Positions 8,213-19,298 of a DNA stretch of 64,000 bases are shown piece by piece (positions within the stretch are counted from its first letter, which is position 1; each line of letters begins with the position of its first letter). The notes beneath the pieces were generated by a model, which saw only the letters and a list, made by a program, of their open reading frames with translations, made no database searches and was not told where the DNA came from. The stretch covers positions 186,001 to 250,000 of the forward strand of contig NZ_AQYH01000006.1 in NCBI RefSeq assembly GCF_000380505.1, in the 5' to 3' direction. The position numbers and the translations under genes were made by a program. The stretch is from Kaistia granuli DSM 23481. GTDB lineage: Bacteria; Pseudomonadota; Alphaproteobacteria; Rhizobiales; Kaistiaceae.

Positions 8213-9037
8213 ATGGACATCAAGGACATCAGCGTCGTCGTCGACCTCGCCGGAAATCGCCCCGCCGCGCGGGCGGCGGCGGACCTGGCGAAGCGTCTGG
8301 GGGCACATCTGACCGGGCTGTCGCTGGCCTATGATCCGATCGTTCCCGGCTATGCCGTCGCTCCCGTGCCGGCCGACTTCATGATCAGCGCCCGCAACCA
8401 GGCGCTGAAGGAAGCGGAAACGGCGATCGCGGCCTTCCACGCCATCGCGGCCGAGACCGGCATCGAGGCCGAGGCCCATCTCGTCGACGTGATGGCCGGC
8501 GGCGGGCTGGACGGCATCGTGCACGAGGTCCGCCTCGCCGATCTCGTCGTCATCGGCGAGGATGATCCCGAGCGGCCGGAGCCGGTGCGCGAGGCCCTGA
8601 TCGAGGCGGTCCTGTTCAACGCCGGCGCGCCGCTGCTGATCGTGCCGCGCAACGGCCCGACGACGATCAATCCGGATCGCATCATGATCGCCTGGGACGG
8701 CACCATCACGGCATCGCGCGCCGTCCGCGCCGCCATGCCGTTCCTGAAGATGGCCAAGCATGTCGAGGTCGTCGTCGTCGACGACGGCAAGAAGCTGCCG
8801 ACCGGCGAACGCCTCTGCGGCCATCTGCTACGCCACGGCATCGAGAGCAGCATCCGCAAGGTGCCCAATCCCGGCAAGGACGTCGCCAAGGCGATCCGGC
8901 AGGCGTCGATCGATGCCGATGCCGGCATCATCGTCATGGGCGCCTATGGCCATAGCCGCCTGCTCGAATGGATCCTCGGCGGCGCGACACGCGGCATGCT
9001 GACCGGGCTCGCCCTGCCGGTGCTGATGACGCACTGA
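8213..9037 (+). CDS. universal stress protein (UspA family)
   Basis: 274 residues, about twice a single Usp domain. The N-terminal half is degenerate (DISVVVDLAGNRPAARAAAD, then ADLVVIGEDDPER). The C-terminal half keeps the ATP-binding loop GAYGHSRLLEWILGGATRGM followed by LPVLMTH. Usp proteins accumulate under starvation, oxygen limitation or oxidative stress. The ATG at 8213 has GGAG 6 nt upstream, so an earlier TTG at 8189 is not needed. An FNR/FixK-like box lies 63 nt before the start. The DUF937 gene follows 80 nt downstream and may be co-transcribed. Confidence 0.9.
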   Translation: MDIKDISVVVDLAGNRPAARAAADLAKRLGAHLTGLSLAYDPIVPGYAVAPVPADFMISARNQALKEAETAIAAFHAIAAETGIEAEAHLVDVMAGGGLDGIVHEVRLADLVVIGEDDPERPEPVREALIEAVLFNAGAPLLIVPRNGPTTINPDRIMIAWDGTITASRAVRAAMPFLKMAKHVEVVVVDDGKKLPTGERLCGHLLRHGIESSIRKVPNPGKDVAKAIRQASIDADAGIIVMGAYGHSRLLEWILGGATRGMLTGLALPVLMTH

Positions 9038-9117
9038 TCAACACGACGAGCAGTTTCGTTTGACGCGGACCGACCGCCGCGCCGATCATGATTGGGCGCG
9101 GCGGCAGGAGCAATCCG

Positions 9118-9810
9118 ATGAAGACGATCTACGATCTGATGCTGGAGGCCCAGCAAGGCGCGTTCGCGTCGATGATGGCCAAGGAATTCGGCCTTTCGAC
9201 TGACCAGCAGTCCAAGGCCTTCGAGGCAATGATGCCGGCGTTCTGGCAAGGCATGCGGCGCAGCGCTGCCGATCCGTTCGGCGTCGCCGCGTTCTGGCAA
9301 CAGGTCGGCTCTGGCCAGTACAAATCCTATTTCGACAATCCCCTCGCCGCCCTGACGCCTTCGGCCAGGGCCGAGGGCGACGGCATGCTGGAGCGCATGT
9401 TCGGCTCGCCCGAGGTTGCCAAGGCGGTGGCGCTGCAGGTCGAGGCGACGACGGGGATCGCGCACGACGTCGTCCGCCGCATGATGCCCGTCATGGCCAA
9501 CATGATGATGGGCGGGCTGCAGCGGCAGACGGAGACCTACGACAACCCGTTTCTCGCCATGATGCGCGACATGACCGGCGGCGCCGCGAAACCGAAACCC
9601 AAGCCGGCGCAGCGACCCGACCTCCCCTTTGTCACGCTAATGGAAAGCTTCCTCGGCAAGGAGAAGGAACCCGAGCCGGAGCCGGGCCCCATGAGCAACG
9701 AGGAAGTGATCGATCGCCTGTTCGACGCCGGCAAGAGCATGCAGGACAATTACCGCAAGTCGATGGAGATGATCTTCGACCGCTTCGCCGGGCCGGCCCA
9801 AAAGAGTTGA
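9118..9810 (+). CDS. DUF937 domain-containing protein
   Basis: 230 residues. The N-terminal region (MKTIYDLMLEAQQG, then MMAKEFGLSTDQQSKAFEAM) is a helical DUF937-type module related to the YidB fold; the C-terminal part is Pro/Glu/Lys-rich (PKPKPAQRP, EKEPEPEPGPM) with a short final helix. It has no signal peptide or membrane span. Function is unknown. AGGAG lies 7 nt before the ATG at 9118; a longer start at 9088 lacks a ribosome site. It follows the usp gene on the same strand. Confidence 0.75.
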   Translation: MKTIYDLMLEAQQGAFASMMAKEFGLSTDQQSKAFEAMMPAFWQGMRRSAADPFGVAAFWQQVGSGQYKSYFDNPLAALTPSARAEGDGMLERMFGSPEVAKAVALQVEATTGIAHDVVRRMMPVMANMMMGGLQRQTETYDNPFLAMMRDMTGGAAKPKPKPAQRPDLPFVTLMESFLGKEKEPEPEPGPMSNEEVIDRLFDAGKSMQDNYRKSMEMIFDRFAGPAQKS

Positions 9811-9818
9811 ATGAAAAA

Positions 9819-9842
9819 GGCCCGCCACAGACGCGGCGGGCC
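9819..9842. terminator. rho-independent terminator, bidirectional
   Basis: GGCCCGCC (9819-9826) and GGCGGGCC (9835-9842) form a perfect 8-bp stem with an 8-nt loop. On the minus strand the stem is followed by five T residues, so it best serves the DUF1127 gene. On the plus strand it sits just after the DUF937 stop. Confidence 0.8.
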
Positions 9843-9917
9843 AAGTTTCGGAACCGCAAGGGGATCAATGGGTTCCGGCTGCTGGGGTGAGCGGGGTGAA
9901 GGCGCGTCGTCGCGCCC

Positions 9918-10271
9918 TTAGGCCTTGCGCTGGTAGCGGGCGGACCCGCTGGCGCGCATCTGGGCGGCGTGCACCCGGCGGTCATGCGCCTGCGCCTCGT
10001 TGGCGAAACGGCGCTCCAGCGACCGCATCTGGAGCTGCGTCGAAGCATCCTCGTTGGCGCGCGTCGCCAGGGCGGAATAAACGTCGCCTTCCGTCAGGCC
10101 GATATCGCCAAGCATATGGGCATCCCACTCCAGCAGGCGGGCGACCGAACGGCGATTTTTCCAGACCTGGTAGCGCGCCACGACGGCGGCAAGGACAGCG
10201 GCGCCGAGCGCCGGAAGCGTGCGATTGCGCGCGGGGCGAACTTCGGTGGAAAAGGTCTCGCAAGTGCTCAT
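9918..10271 (-). CDS. DUF1127 domain-containing protein
   Basis: 117 residues. An N-terminal hydrophobic patch (LPALGAAVLAAVVARY) is followed by the DUF1127 motif RRSVARLLEWDAHMLGDIGL, then TEGDV, and a polar C-terminal tail ending in RASGSARYQRKA. Small DUF1127 proteins in Brucella and Agrobacterium are activated by the LysR regulator VtlR/LsrB and have been linked to RNA-related and phosphate or carbon metabolism. The divergent neighbour here is exactly such a regulator. GGAGG lies 5 nt before the ATG at 10271. At 117 residues it is longer than the roughly 50-residue form. Confidence 0.85.
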   Translation of the reverse strand: MSTCETFSTEVRPARNRTLPALGAAVLAAVVARYQVWKNRRSVARLLEWDAHMLGDIGLTEGDVYSALATRANEDASTQLQMRSLERRFANEAQAHDRRVHAAQMRASGSARYQRKA

Positions 10272-10375
10272 GTCGGCCTCCATCGGGCAGGCGTGACAGG
10301 GTTCCTTCAAGCTCATTTGAAGGGGCTACCCGGCACGCGTCTTGGGAACGATTGAAAGATGCCACCTTGCGATTG

Positions 10376-10417
10376 ATCATTCCAACGAATGTTTTTAATA
10401 TCAGCCATTGGAATTGA
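10376..10417. promoter_or_regulatory. dyad between DUF1127 and LysR genes (candidate LsrB/VtlR site)
   Basis: ATTCCAA at 10379-10385 and TTGGAAT at 10408-10414 form a perfect inverted pair, with partial symmetry extending outward (ATC/GAT). The left arm also nests in CATTC-CAAC-GAATG. An AT-rich GTTTTTAATAT lies between the arms. A LysR regulator commonly binds such a dyad in a divergent gap and controls both neighbours. Confidence 0.45.
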
Positions 10418-10537
10418 TGATGCATGACGCAGGGAATTCCTGCCCCTCGGATGACCCTCCGAAGCGCTGCCTGAATGCCCCGGGTTCCACCGGCGACATC
10501 AAAATCCCTGCTTCATGCATCCTGCGAGGAAACGCCG

Positions 10538-11419
10538 ATGGCCAACATGCTCGACCTGGACCAGCTCCGGACTTTCGTGGCGATCGCCGATGCCGGCAGC
10601 TTCACGCGCGCCGCCGAGACGGTCCACAAGACGCAATCCGCTGTCTCGATGCAGATGCGCCGCCTCGAGGAAAGGTTGGGAAAGCCGATCTTCGGCCGCG
10701 ACGGCCGTAGCGCCAAGCTGACGGAGGACGGCGAGCGCCTGCTCGGCTATGCGCGCCGGATGGTGCGCCTCTCCGACGAGACGATGGCGGCGTTCGACGA
10801 CGACGAATTGACGGGCCGGGTGCGCCTCGGCACGCCGGATGATTATGCCGACCGCTTCCTGCCGGAGATCCTGGCGCGCTTCTCGCGCTCCAATCCGCGC
10901 GTCGAGGTGACGGTGGTCTGCGAGCCGACCGTGCAGCTGCTCGAATGCCTGCGCGCCGGCGAACTCGATCTCGGCATCATCACCAACATCAAGGGCACGC
11001 CGATGTCCGAGGTGGTGCGGCAGGAACCCCTGCTCTGGGTCGTCTCGAACCATCACCAGATCGAGCAGGAAGACGTGCTGCCGCTGGCGCTTGGCCGGGA
11101 CACCTGCTGCTGGCGCAAATCGGCGATCGAGGCGCTCGGGCCGATCGGCCGGCGCTATCGCATCCTCTATTCGAGCAACAACTCGACCGCGATTTCCGCC
11201 GCCGTGCTGGCTGGCCTCGCCATCTCGGTCCTGCCGGAATCGGCGCTCCGGCCCGGCATGCGCGTCCTCGGCGAAGCCGACGGCTTCCCGCGCCTGCCGC
11301 CCTGCGAAATCGGACTGGTGCGCGCCTGGAACAAGCCCACGACACCGCTCGTCGATGCGCTCGCCGAACACATCGTGTCGTCGCTCGATAATCTCTCGAT
11401 GCAGATCGCCGCCGAGTAA
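10538..11419 (+). CDS. LysR-family transcriptional regulator, LsrB/VtlR-like
   Basis: 293 residues. The N-terminal HTH reads LDLDQLRTFVAIADAGSFTR, then HKTQSAVSMQMRRLEERLGK and IFGRDGR. The effector domain contains RLGTPDDYADRFLPEI, DTCCWRKSAIE and AISVLPESALRPGMRVL. These segments closely resemble, from memory, rhizobial LsrB and Brucella VtlR, regulators of redox, envelope, small-RNA (abcR2) and DUF1127 genes. The adjacent Cys pair in DTCCWR lies in the effector domain and fits a redox-sensing role, though this is inference. GAGGA lies 7 nt before the ATG at 10538. It is divergent from the DUF1127 gene. Confidence 0.88.
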   Translation: MANMLDLDQLRTFVAIADAGSFTRAAETVHKTQSAVSMQMRRLEERLGKPIFGRDGRSAKLTEDGERLLGYARRMVRLSDETMAAFDDDELTGRVRLGTPDDYADRFLPEILARFSRSNPRVEVTVVCEPTVQLLECLRAGELDLGIITNIKGTPMSEVVRQEPLLWVVSNHHQIEQEDVLPLALGRDTCCWRKSAIEALGPIGRRYRILYSSNNSTAISAAVLAGLAISVLPESALRPGMRVLGEADGFPRLPPCEIGLVRAWNKPTTPLVDALAEHIVSSLDNLSMQIAAE

Positions 11420-11443
11420 AGGGCCGCAAAAGCCGCCCACCCA

Positions 11444-11485
11444 CCCCTCTCCCGGCAGCAGAGAGAAGCGTTCGTTTGAGAGGGG
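11444..11485. terminator. long-loop inverted repeat between convergent genes
   Basis: CCCCTCTC at 11444-11451 and GAGAGGGG at 11478-11485 are perfect 8-bp arms with a 26-nt loop. It lies between the stops of the LysR gene and the histidine kinase. A shorter alternative pairing (CTCTC with GAGAG) is possible inside. Termination is inferred from location only. Confidence 0.4.
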
Positions 11486-11492
11486 CCGACCG

Positions 11493-14759
<3,267 letters not shown>

Positions 14760-15114
14760 TCCGCTGCCACTCTTCCCGCGATGCCGGCGCCTGTTGCCCG
14801 GCCATGCGTTTCAGGGCGCTCTTCGGCGCCCGTCCCGTCGCTCAACAAACGCAGTTTCGTCGTCCACGCGCCCGTTCCTTAGCGACAATCTAATATAGGT
14901 CGCAGGGGCTCCGGTCCACGAAACCGCCGGCCACCCCCTTATCTCTTGCATCAGGTGGTTAATGTCCTGCTCGTTTGAAAGCTTGGATGCGAACGATCCT
15001 CGCCGAAGCGGGCGGATCCTTGCCGATCCGGAAATCCCGGCCTGGCGACGGCTCGCCTTGCGTCCGCCCGTACAGGCTCTATTGTCGCAGTGTCATCCTA
15101 GCGGGAGCAAAACG
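14760..15114. other. divergent intergenic region, no gene seen
   Basis: This 355-bp gap separates the histidine kinase and the first phasin. An in-frame upstream start at 14962 would extend the phasin by 51 residues, but that extension is Arg/Pro-rich and unlike phasins. The stretch 14885-14960 is less GC-rich and may hold the phasin promoter, but I see no clear boxes and no palindrome like that of the second phasin. Confidence 0.4.
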
Positions 15115-15495
15115 ATGGCCGACAAAACCGCGTTCGAAATTCCGGAACAAATGCGCGCTTTCGCCGACAAGAGCGTCGATCAGGCCAAGAAGGCGTTCGA
15201 CGATTTCATGGGGGCCACCGCCAAGGCTGTCGAGAAATCGGAGACGTCGGCCAAGTCGATGCAGTCGAGTGCCCGCGACGTCAACCGTCAGGCACTGGCG
15301 TTTCTCGAGGCGAATGTCGCAGCGTCGTTCGACTTCGCCCAGCAGATGGTGCGGGCCCGCACGGTCGAGGAGATCGCCCAGATCCAGCAGGCCTTTCTGA
15401 AGAAGCAGGCCGAGGTCGCCCAGACCCAGACCCGGGACATCGCCGAAACGATGAGCAAGGCCGCGGCCGACGTTCAGCAGCAGGCCAAGAAATAG
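15115..15495 (+). CDS. phasin family protein
   Basis: 126 residues, almost entirely amphipathic helix: IPEQMRAFADKSVDQAKKAF, then FMGATAKAVEKSE and FDFAQQMVRARTVEEIAQIQ, ending in AAADVQQQAKK. This is the Phasin_2 pattern of alphaproteobacteria. Phasins coat polyhydroxyalkanoate granules and control granule number; some of this small type act as general helical chaperone-like proteins. GGGAG lies about 8 nt before the ATG at 15115. A second, larger phasin gene follows 262 nt later on the same strand. Confidence 0.88.
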   Translation: MADKTAFEIPEQMRAFADKSVDQAKKAFDDFMGATAKAVEKSETSAKSMQSSARDVNRQALAFLEANVAASFDFAQQMVRARTVEEIAQIQQAFLKKQAEVAQTQTRDIAETMSKAAADVQQQAKK

Positions 15496-15619
15496 GCGAC
15501 CTGCCCAGGCTCGACCCAACCGCATGGCGTCGCGGATGGCAATCCGCGCAAGGCGACGCCATCGCGCCGCTTCCGGCGGACAGTTTGCATACTAGAGCCT
15601 TGGAACCATTCGATTTTTG

Positions 15620-15646
15620 TGCATTGCAACAAAATGTTGCAATGCA
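15620..15646. promoter_or_regulatory. perfect palindrome, candidate PhaR operator of phasin gene
   Basis: TGCATTGCAACA (15620-15631) and TGTTGCAATGCA (15635-15646) are perfect 12-bp arms around AAA. The element lies 112 nt before the phasin start. PhaR repressors of alphaproteobacteria recognise TGC/GCA-rich dyads upstream of phaP genes and release them when polymer is present. The sequence stands out as AT-richer than its surroundings. Confidence 0.65.
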
Positions 15647-15757
15647 TCATGAACCGGCTTATATTCGGGTCAAGTCGATCGGAGTGGAATGGGTCCGAGG
15701 TCGAGATCCAGGATGAAGCTCCGCGACGGCCACAGAGCCCGAAGGAGACTTTCGTTC

Positions 15758-16258
15758 ATGTCCGACACCACCGCCACCGCTCCGAAGAACGCCAAGGGTA
15801 CCAAGGCTGCGAAGGGCTTCGACGCCCCGTTCGAGGCGTTCAACATTTCCATGCCGAGCGTCGAGATGCCGGCCGTGTTCCGCGACATAGCCGACAAGGC
15901 GGTTTCCGGTTCCAAGGAAGCCTATGCCAAGCTGAAGACCGCCGCCGAAGAGACGACGGAAGCGTTCGAGGACAGCTACGAGACGACGCGTTCAGGCCTT
16001 GTCGCCCTGACCCACAAGTCGCTCGATAATGCCAAGACCCATACCGACGCCACCTATGCCTTCGCCCGTGATTTCATGGCAGTGACTTCGTTCGCCGAAG
16101 CCGTGGAGTTGCAGGCCGCCTTCGCCCGCAAGCAGTTCGAGACGCTGACGGAGCAGTCGCGCGAGTTGCAGGCCTTCGCCCAGAAGTTCTCGACCGACGC
16201 CGTGCGCCCGGTGCGCCAGGGCGCCGAGAAGGCCTTCAAGGCTTTCCAGAACGGCTGA
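15758..16258 (+). CDS. phasin family protein (PHA granule-associated)
   Basis: 166 residues. A Lys/Ala-rich N-terminus (TAPKNAKGTKAAKG) precedes the phasin domain: FEAFNISMPSVEMPAVFRDI, EAYAKLKTAAEETTEAFEDS, then FAEAVELQAAFARKQFETL and ending VRQGAEKAFKAFQNG. This is the common rhizobial PhaP-like architecture, binding the surface of polyhydroxybutyrate granules. AAGGAG lies about 10 nt before the ATG at 15758. The perfect palindrome at 15620-15646 is probably its PhaR operator. A strong terminator follows at 16299. Confidence 0.9.
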   Translation: MSDTTATAPKNAKGTKAAKGFDAPFEAFNISMPSVEMPAVFRDIADKAVSGSKEAYAKLKTAAEETTEAFEDSYETTRSGLVALTHKSLDNAKTHTDATYAFARDFMAVTSFAEAVELQAAFARKQFETLTEQSRELQAFAQKFSTDAVRPVRQGAEKAFKAFQNG

Positions 16259-16298
16259 GCCGCGACCGGCAGGCCAACCTGCCCGGCTCTGGACGACC

Positions 16299-16327
16299 CG
16301 GCCCGGAAGCAATTCCGGGCCGTTTTT
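16299..16327 (+). terminator. rho-independent terminator
   Basis: CGGCCCGGAA (16299-16308), loop GCAA and TTCCGGGCCG (16313-16322) make a perfect 10-bp stem followed by five T residues. It closes the phasin transcript before the tRNA gene. Confidence 0.92.
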
Positions 16328-16414
16328 GCAAGCGAGCAAAGCTTCTGCGGATAAGTCGAATTCCGCACTTGAAACCCGCCAGCTTTGATTCTAGGTTCCG
16401 CTCGCTTTTGGCAG

Positions 16415-16491
16415 GCAGTTGTAGCTCAGTTGGTTAGAGCGTCGGATTGTGGCTCCGAAGGTCGGTGGTTCGAGCCCACCCAACTGTACCA
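16415..16491 (+). tRNA. tRNA-His (GTG)
   Basis: A complete 77-nt cloverleaf including encoded CCA. The acceptor is GCAGTTG with CAACTGT; the D arm is GCTC...GAGC; the anticodon stem is TCGGA/TCCGA around loop TTGTGGC (anticodon GTG); the T arm is GGTGG/CCACC around TTCGAGC. The first pair is G1-U72, the discriminator is A73, and no G-1 pairs opposite it. Canonical bacterial tRNA-His has G-1:C73; this form is known from a subset of alphaproteobacteria with a matching divergent histidyl-tRNA synthetase. Confidence 0.97.
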
Positions 16492-16891
16492 AAGCATCCT
16501 CCCGCGCTCGAGCTCTCCTGCGTCGAGACGGACGCGCATCGAAGTTTCGCGCCCTCCGCCATCCGCTTAGATCTCCATGGATTAGCGCGACAGCCTCGAC
16601 CCGTCCGCATACCGGCCCGGCAACTGCGAATGCGGCCAGCCGCGCGGCTGGGGTTAGCGGCCGGCTGGACAGCGCGCTTCGACATCGATGGTCGTGGTGG
16701 CCGCGCCACCTTGGTGACCGGTCTCGATGTCGCTGCAGTGCAGCCCCCCCAGCAACACGAATCTCAACTCACCGACAAGCCGCAATATGGGCTGAGCCGC
16801 CGCTATCGATTTGTCGGTGGAGCACAACAATGCTTGACCGCGGCCCGTGCTCCGGCCGAAATACAATCGGATCCATGACCTATCCAGAACG
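16492..16891. other. intergenic region between tRNA-His and LacI regulator
   Basis: 400 bp with no supported gene. Short frames on both strands here have no domain and no ribosome site. Inverted repeats seen are GGTGG-CCGCG-CCACC near 16697-16711 and GCTGCA-G-TGCAGC at 16732-16744. Neither is clearly placed as an operator. There is no integrase or repeated tRNA end, so no sign of tRNA-targeted integration. Confidence 0.45.
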
Positions 16892-17926
16892 ATGAAGAAA
16901 TCCGACCAGCCGCGCCGCGCCACGCTTGCCGACATTGCCAAACACGCCGGTGTATCGCGCAGCCTCGCCTCGCTGGCGATCCGCGGCGAAGGCGCTGTGC
17001 GGCCGGAAACGCGCGAGCGGATCGTCGCCGCCGCGGCGGAACTGAACTACCAGCCCAACATGCATGCACGCTCGCTGGCGAGCGCCGACGCCGCCTATCT
17101 CGGCGTCGTCGTCGGCCAGATCGAGAACGGCCTGCAGGCCGAGATCGCCAAGACCGCCAGCCTGGTCGCCCGCGAGCAGGGCTACAGCGTGCTGCTGTCG
17201 ATTGACGCCGACACGGATACGGACGCCGAAAACGCCATCCGCACCCTACTCGCCCACCGCGTCTCCGGCATCCTGCTGATCGGCGCGCCCTACGAGAAGA
17301 AGACGATCGCCCGCGTCGCGGAGTGGATCCCCGTCGTCTATGTCGGCCGCCTGCTCAAAGTGGTGAATGTCGACAGCGTCACCACCGACGACGTCACCGG
17401 CGGCATGATGGCGGTCGAGCATCTCGTCTCCCTCGGCCATCGCCGCATCGCCCATATCGACGGCGGCGCCTCGCCCGGCGCCGAGCGGCGGCGCGACGGC
17501 TATCGCGCCGCGATGCAGAAGCACGGGCTGGAGCGCGAGATCCGCATTCTCGACGGCGCCTATACGATCGACGCCGGCGCCGAAGCGGCGCGGCGGATCC
17601 TCGACGAGGCCGCGCCGCGCCCAACCGCCGTCTTCGCCTGCAACGACATGACGGCGATCGGCCTGATCAACGAATGCATGAAGAGCGGTATCTCCATTCC
17701 GGGCGGCCTCTCCGTCGTCGGCTATGACGACGTCACGCTCGCCGGCACCGAGACCCTGTCGCTAACCACGATCCATCAGTCGGCGCGCGATCTCGCCACG
17801 GCCGGCGTCGCCGCCATGATCGAGCGACTCAACGCCCCCGATGCGCCGGTGAGCAAGATCCTGGTGCCACCGCGCCTGGTGCCCCGGCGCTCGACCCGCC
17901 TCGCCTCGGTCGTCAGCGCCGCCTGA
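16892..17926 (+). CDS. LacI-family transcriptional regulator
   Basis: 344 residues. The HTH reads ATLADIAKHAGVSRSLASLA followed by AAAELNYQPN and MHARSLAS (hinge). The periplasmic-binding-like effector domain contains YLGVVVGQIENGLQAEI, VSGILLIGAPYEKK, GHRRIAHIDGG and FACNDMTAIGLINECMKSGI. Such regulators repress sugar operons until the sugar binds. The transporter operon begins 211 nt downstream on the same strand behind a perfect 18-bp palindrome, its likely operator. The start at 16892 gives the shortest natural N-terminus (MKKSDQPRRATL); its ribosome site is weak. Confidence 0.9.
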   Translation: MKKSDQPRRATLADIAKHAGVSRSLASLAIRGEGAVRPETRERIVAAAAELNYQPNMHARSLASADAAYLGVVVGQIENGLQAEIAKTASLVAREQGYSVLLSIDADTDTDAENAIRTLLAHRVSGILLIGAPYEKKTIARVAEWIPVVYVGRLLKVVNVDSVTTDDVTGGMMAVEHLVSLGHRRIAHIDGGASPGAERRRDGYRAAMQKHGLEREIRILDGAYTIDAGAEAARRILDEAAPRPTAVFACNDMTAIGLINECMKSGISIPGGLSVVGYDDVTLAGTETLSLTTIHQSARDLATAGVAAMIERLNAPDAPVSKILVPPRLVPRRSTRLASVVSAA

Positions 17927-18018
17927 GCGCAGCGCGCCAATTCCGGCTATTTCCCTGGTCCGGCCCGCGACGCAAGGGTTCCCTCTGTGCGCGATGTTCG
18001 AATCAACACTGCGCCGGC

Positions 18019-18071
18019 TTGACAAGCCCGGCCGCATCCGGTGAGATCACATCTATTGGAGCGCTCCAATA
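18019..18071 (+). promoter_or_regulatory. promoter and LacI-type operator of operon B
   Basis: TTGACA at 18019-18024 is a perfect -35 box, with a weak -10 (TGAGAT, 18042-18047) 17 nt on. The perfect 18-bp palindrome TATTGGAGC-GCTCCAATA at 18054-18071 has the central GC and even symmetry of LacI-family operators. It lies at the expected transcription start, so a bound repressor would block initiation. The regulator gene is immediately upstream. Confidence 0.8.
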
Positions 18072-18137
18072 AATCGATCGACCGCGCTGCGACCCGGCCA
18101 CCGGGCCGGGCCTCTATTGCCAGAAAGACGGGGAAAC

Positions 18138-19214
18138 ATGGTCGCCATCCGGATCACCGGCGTCACCAAGAGCTTTGGCGAAGTGCCCGTGCTGCGCGGC
18201 ATCGATCTCGAGATCGGCCATTCCGAATTTGTCGTCTTCGTCGGCCCGTCCGGTTGCGGCAAGTCCACCCTGCTGCGCGTTATCGCCGGCCTCGAACAGG
18301 CGACTTCCGGCGACATCCACTTCGACGACCGCCGGATCACCGATGTGGCGCCGGCAAAGCGCGGCGTCGCCATGGTGTTCCAGTCCTACGCGCTCTATCC
18401 GCACATGACGGTCGCCGAGAACATGACGATGAGCCTGCGGCTCGCCGGCGTGCCGAAGCCGGAACGTCGTCGCCGGGCCGAAGAGGTGGCGAAGATGCTG
18501 CAGCTGACGCCGCTGCTCGACCGCAAGCCGGCGGCGCTTTCCGGCGGCCAGCGCCAGCGCGTTGCCATCGGCCGAGCCATCGTGCGCCAGCCGGACGTGT
18601 TCCTATTCGACGAGCCGCTGTCGAATCTCGACGCCGCACTCCGGGTCGAGACCCGCGTCGGCATCACCAAGCTGCACCGCACGCTCGGCAACACCATGAT
18701 CTACGTCACACACGACCAGGTCGAGGCGATGACCATGGCCGACCGCATCGTCATCCTCGACCAGGGCCGCGTTGCCCAGGTCGGCACGCCGCTGGAGCTC
18801 TATCGTCGCCCGGCCAACGCCTTCGTCGCCGGCTTCCTCGGCTCGCCGAAGATGAACTTCATCAAGGCCGACGAGATCTCGCGCAGCGGCAGCTCGATCC
18901 GCCTCAAGCTCGCCAGCGGTTCCGACATCGAGGTCAACGCCGCCGCGACCGACAAGGTGGCGTTGTTCGGCATTCGACCGGAGCATCTCACAGTCGCCAA
19001 TGAAGGTCCGATCGCCGGCACCGTCGCCGCCGTCGAGCACCTCGGCAGCGAAACGCTGATTTATGTCGAGACGAGCGCCGACACGCTGATCGTCAAGGCG
19101 GGCGAGAACGCCACCACGCAGCCGGGCGACCGCGTGAATCTGCGGCCCGAGCCGAACGCCATCCATCTTTTCGCCGCCGACGGACGTTCCGTCGCCGGCG
19201 CGCCGAACCACTGA
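18138..19214 (+). CDS. CUT1 sugar ABC transporter ATP-binding protein (UgpC/MalK type)
   Basis: 358 residues. Walker A GPSGCGKST (about residues 37-45), Q-loop FQSYALYPHMTV, signature LSGGQRQRVAIGRA, Walker B VFLFDEPLSNLDA, switch His in VTHDQVEAMT, then the C-terminal OB-type (TOBE) regulatory domain from about residue 240. It energises the permease pair at 20751-22438. GGGGA precedes the ATG at 18138. MalK-type ATPases of this class can be shared, so this one could also serve the ATPase-less CUT1 system at 41232-44300 (inference). Confidence 0.93.
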   Translation: MVAIRITGVTKSFGEVPVLRGIDLEIGHSEFVVFVGPSGCGKSTLLRVIAGLEQATSGDIHFDDRRITDVAPAKRGVAMVFQSYALYPHMTVAENMTMSLRLAGVPKPERRRRAEEVAKMLQLTPLLDRKPAALSGGQRQRVAIGRAIVRQPDVFLFDEPLSNLDAALRVETRVGITKLHRTLGNTMIYVTHDQVEAMTMADRIVILDQGRVAQVGTPLELYRRPANAFVAGFLGSPKMNFIKADEISRSGSSIRLKLASGSDIEVNAAATDKVALFGIRPEHLTVANEGPIAGTVAAVEHLGSETLIYVETSADTLIVKAGENATTQPGDRVNLRPEPNAIHLFAADGRSVAGAPNH

Positions 19215-19298
19215 CCGGGACTGCCACCAAGAACGCAGACCGGACTACACCAGCCGCCCGGACCAACCAGACGGGCGAACCAGAACGGGAGATCCTCC

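Noticed and set aside
16732-16744. GCTGCA-G-TGCAGC dyad as a PhaR site
   Set aside because: Matches a CTGC-N3-GCAG pattern but lies far from the phasin genes, downstream of their terminator, and no polymer gene follows.
16415-16891. tRNA-His as an integration hotspot
   Set aside because: No integrase, no repeated tRNA 3' end and no composition break downstream.
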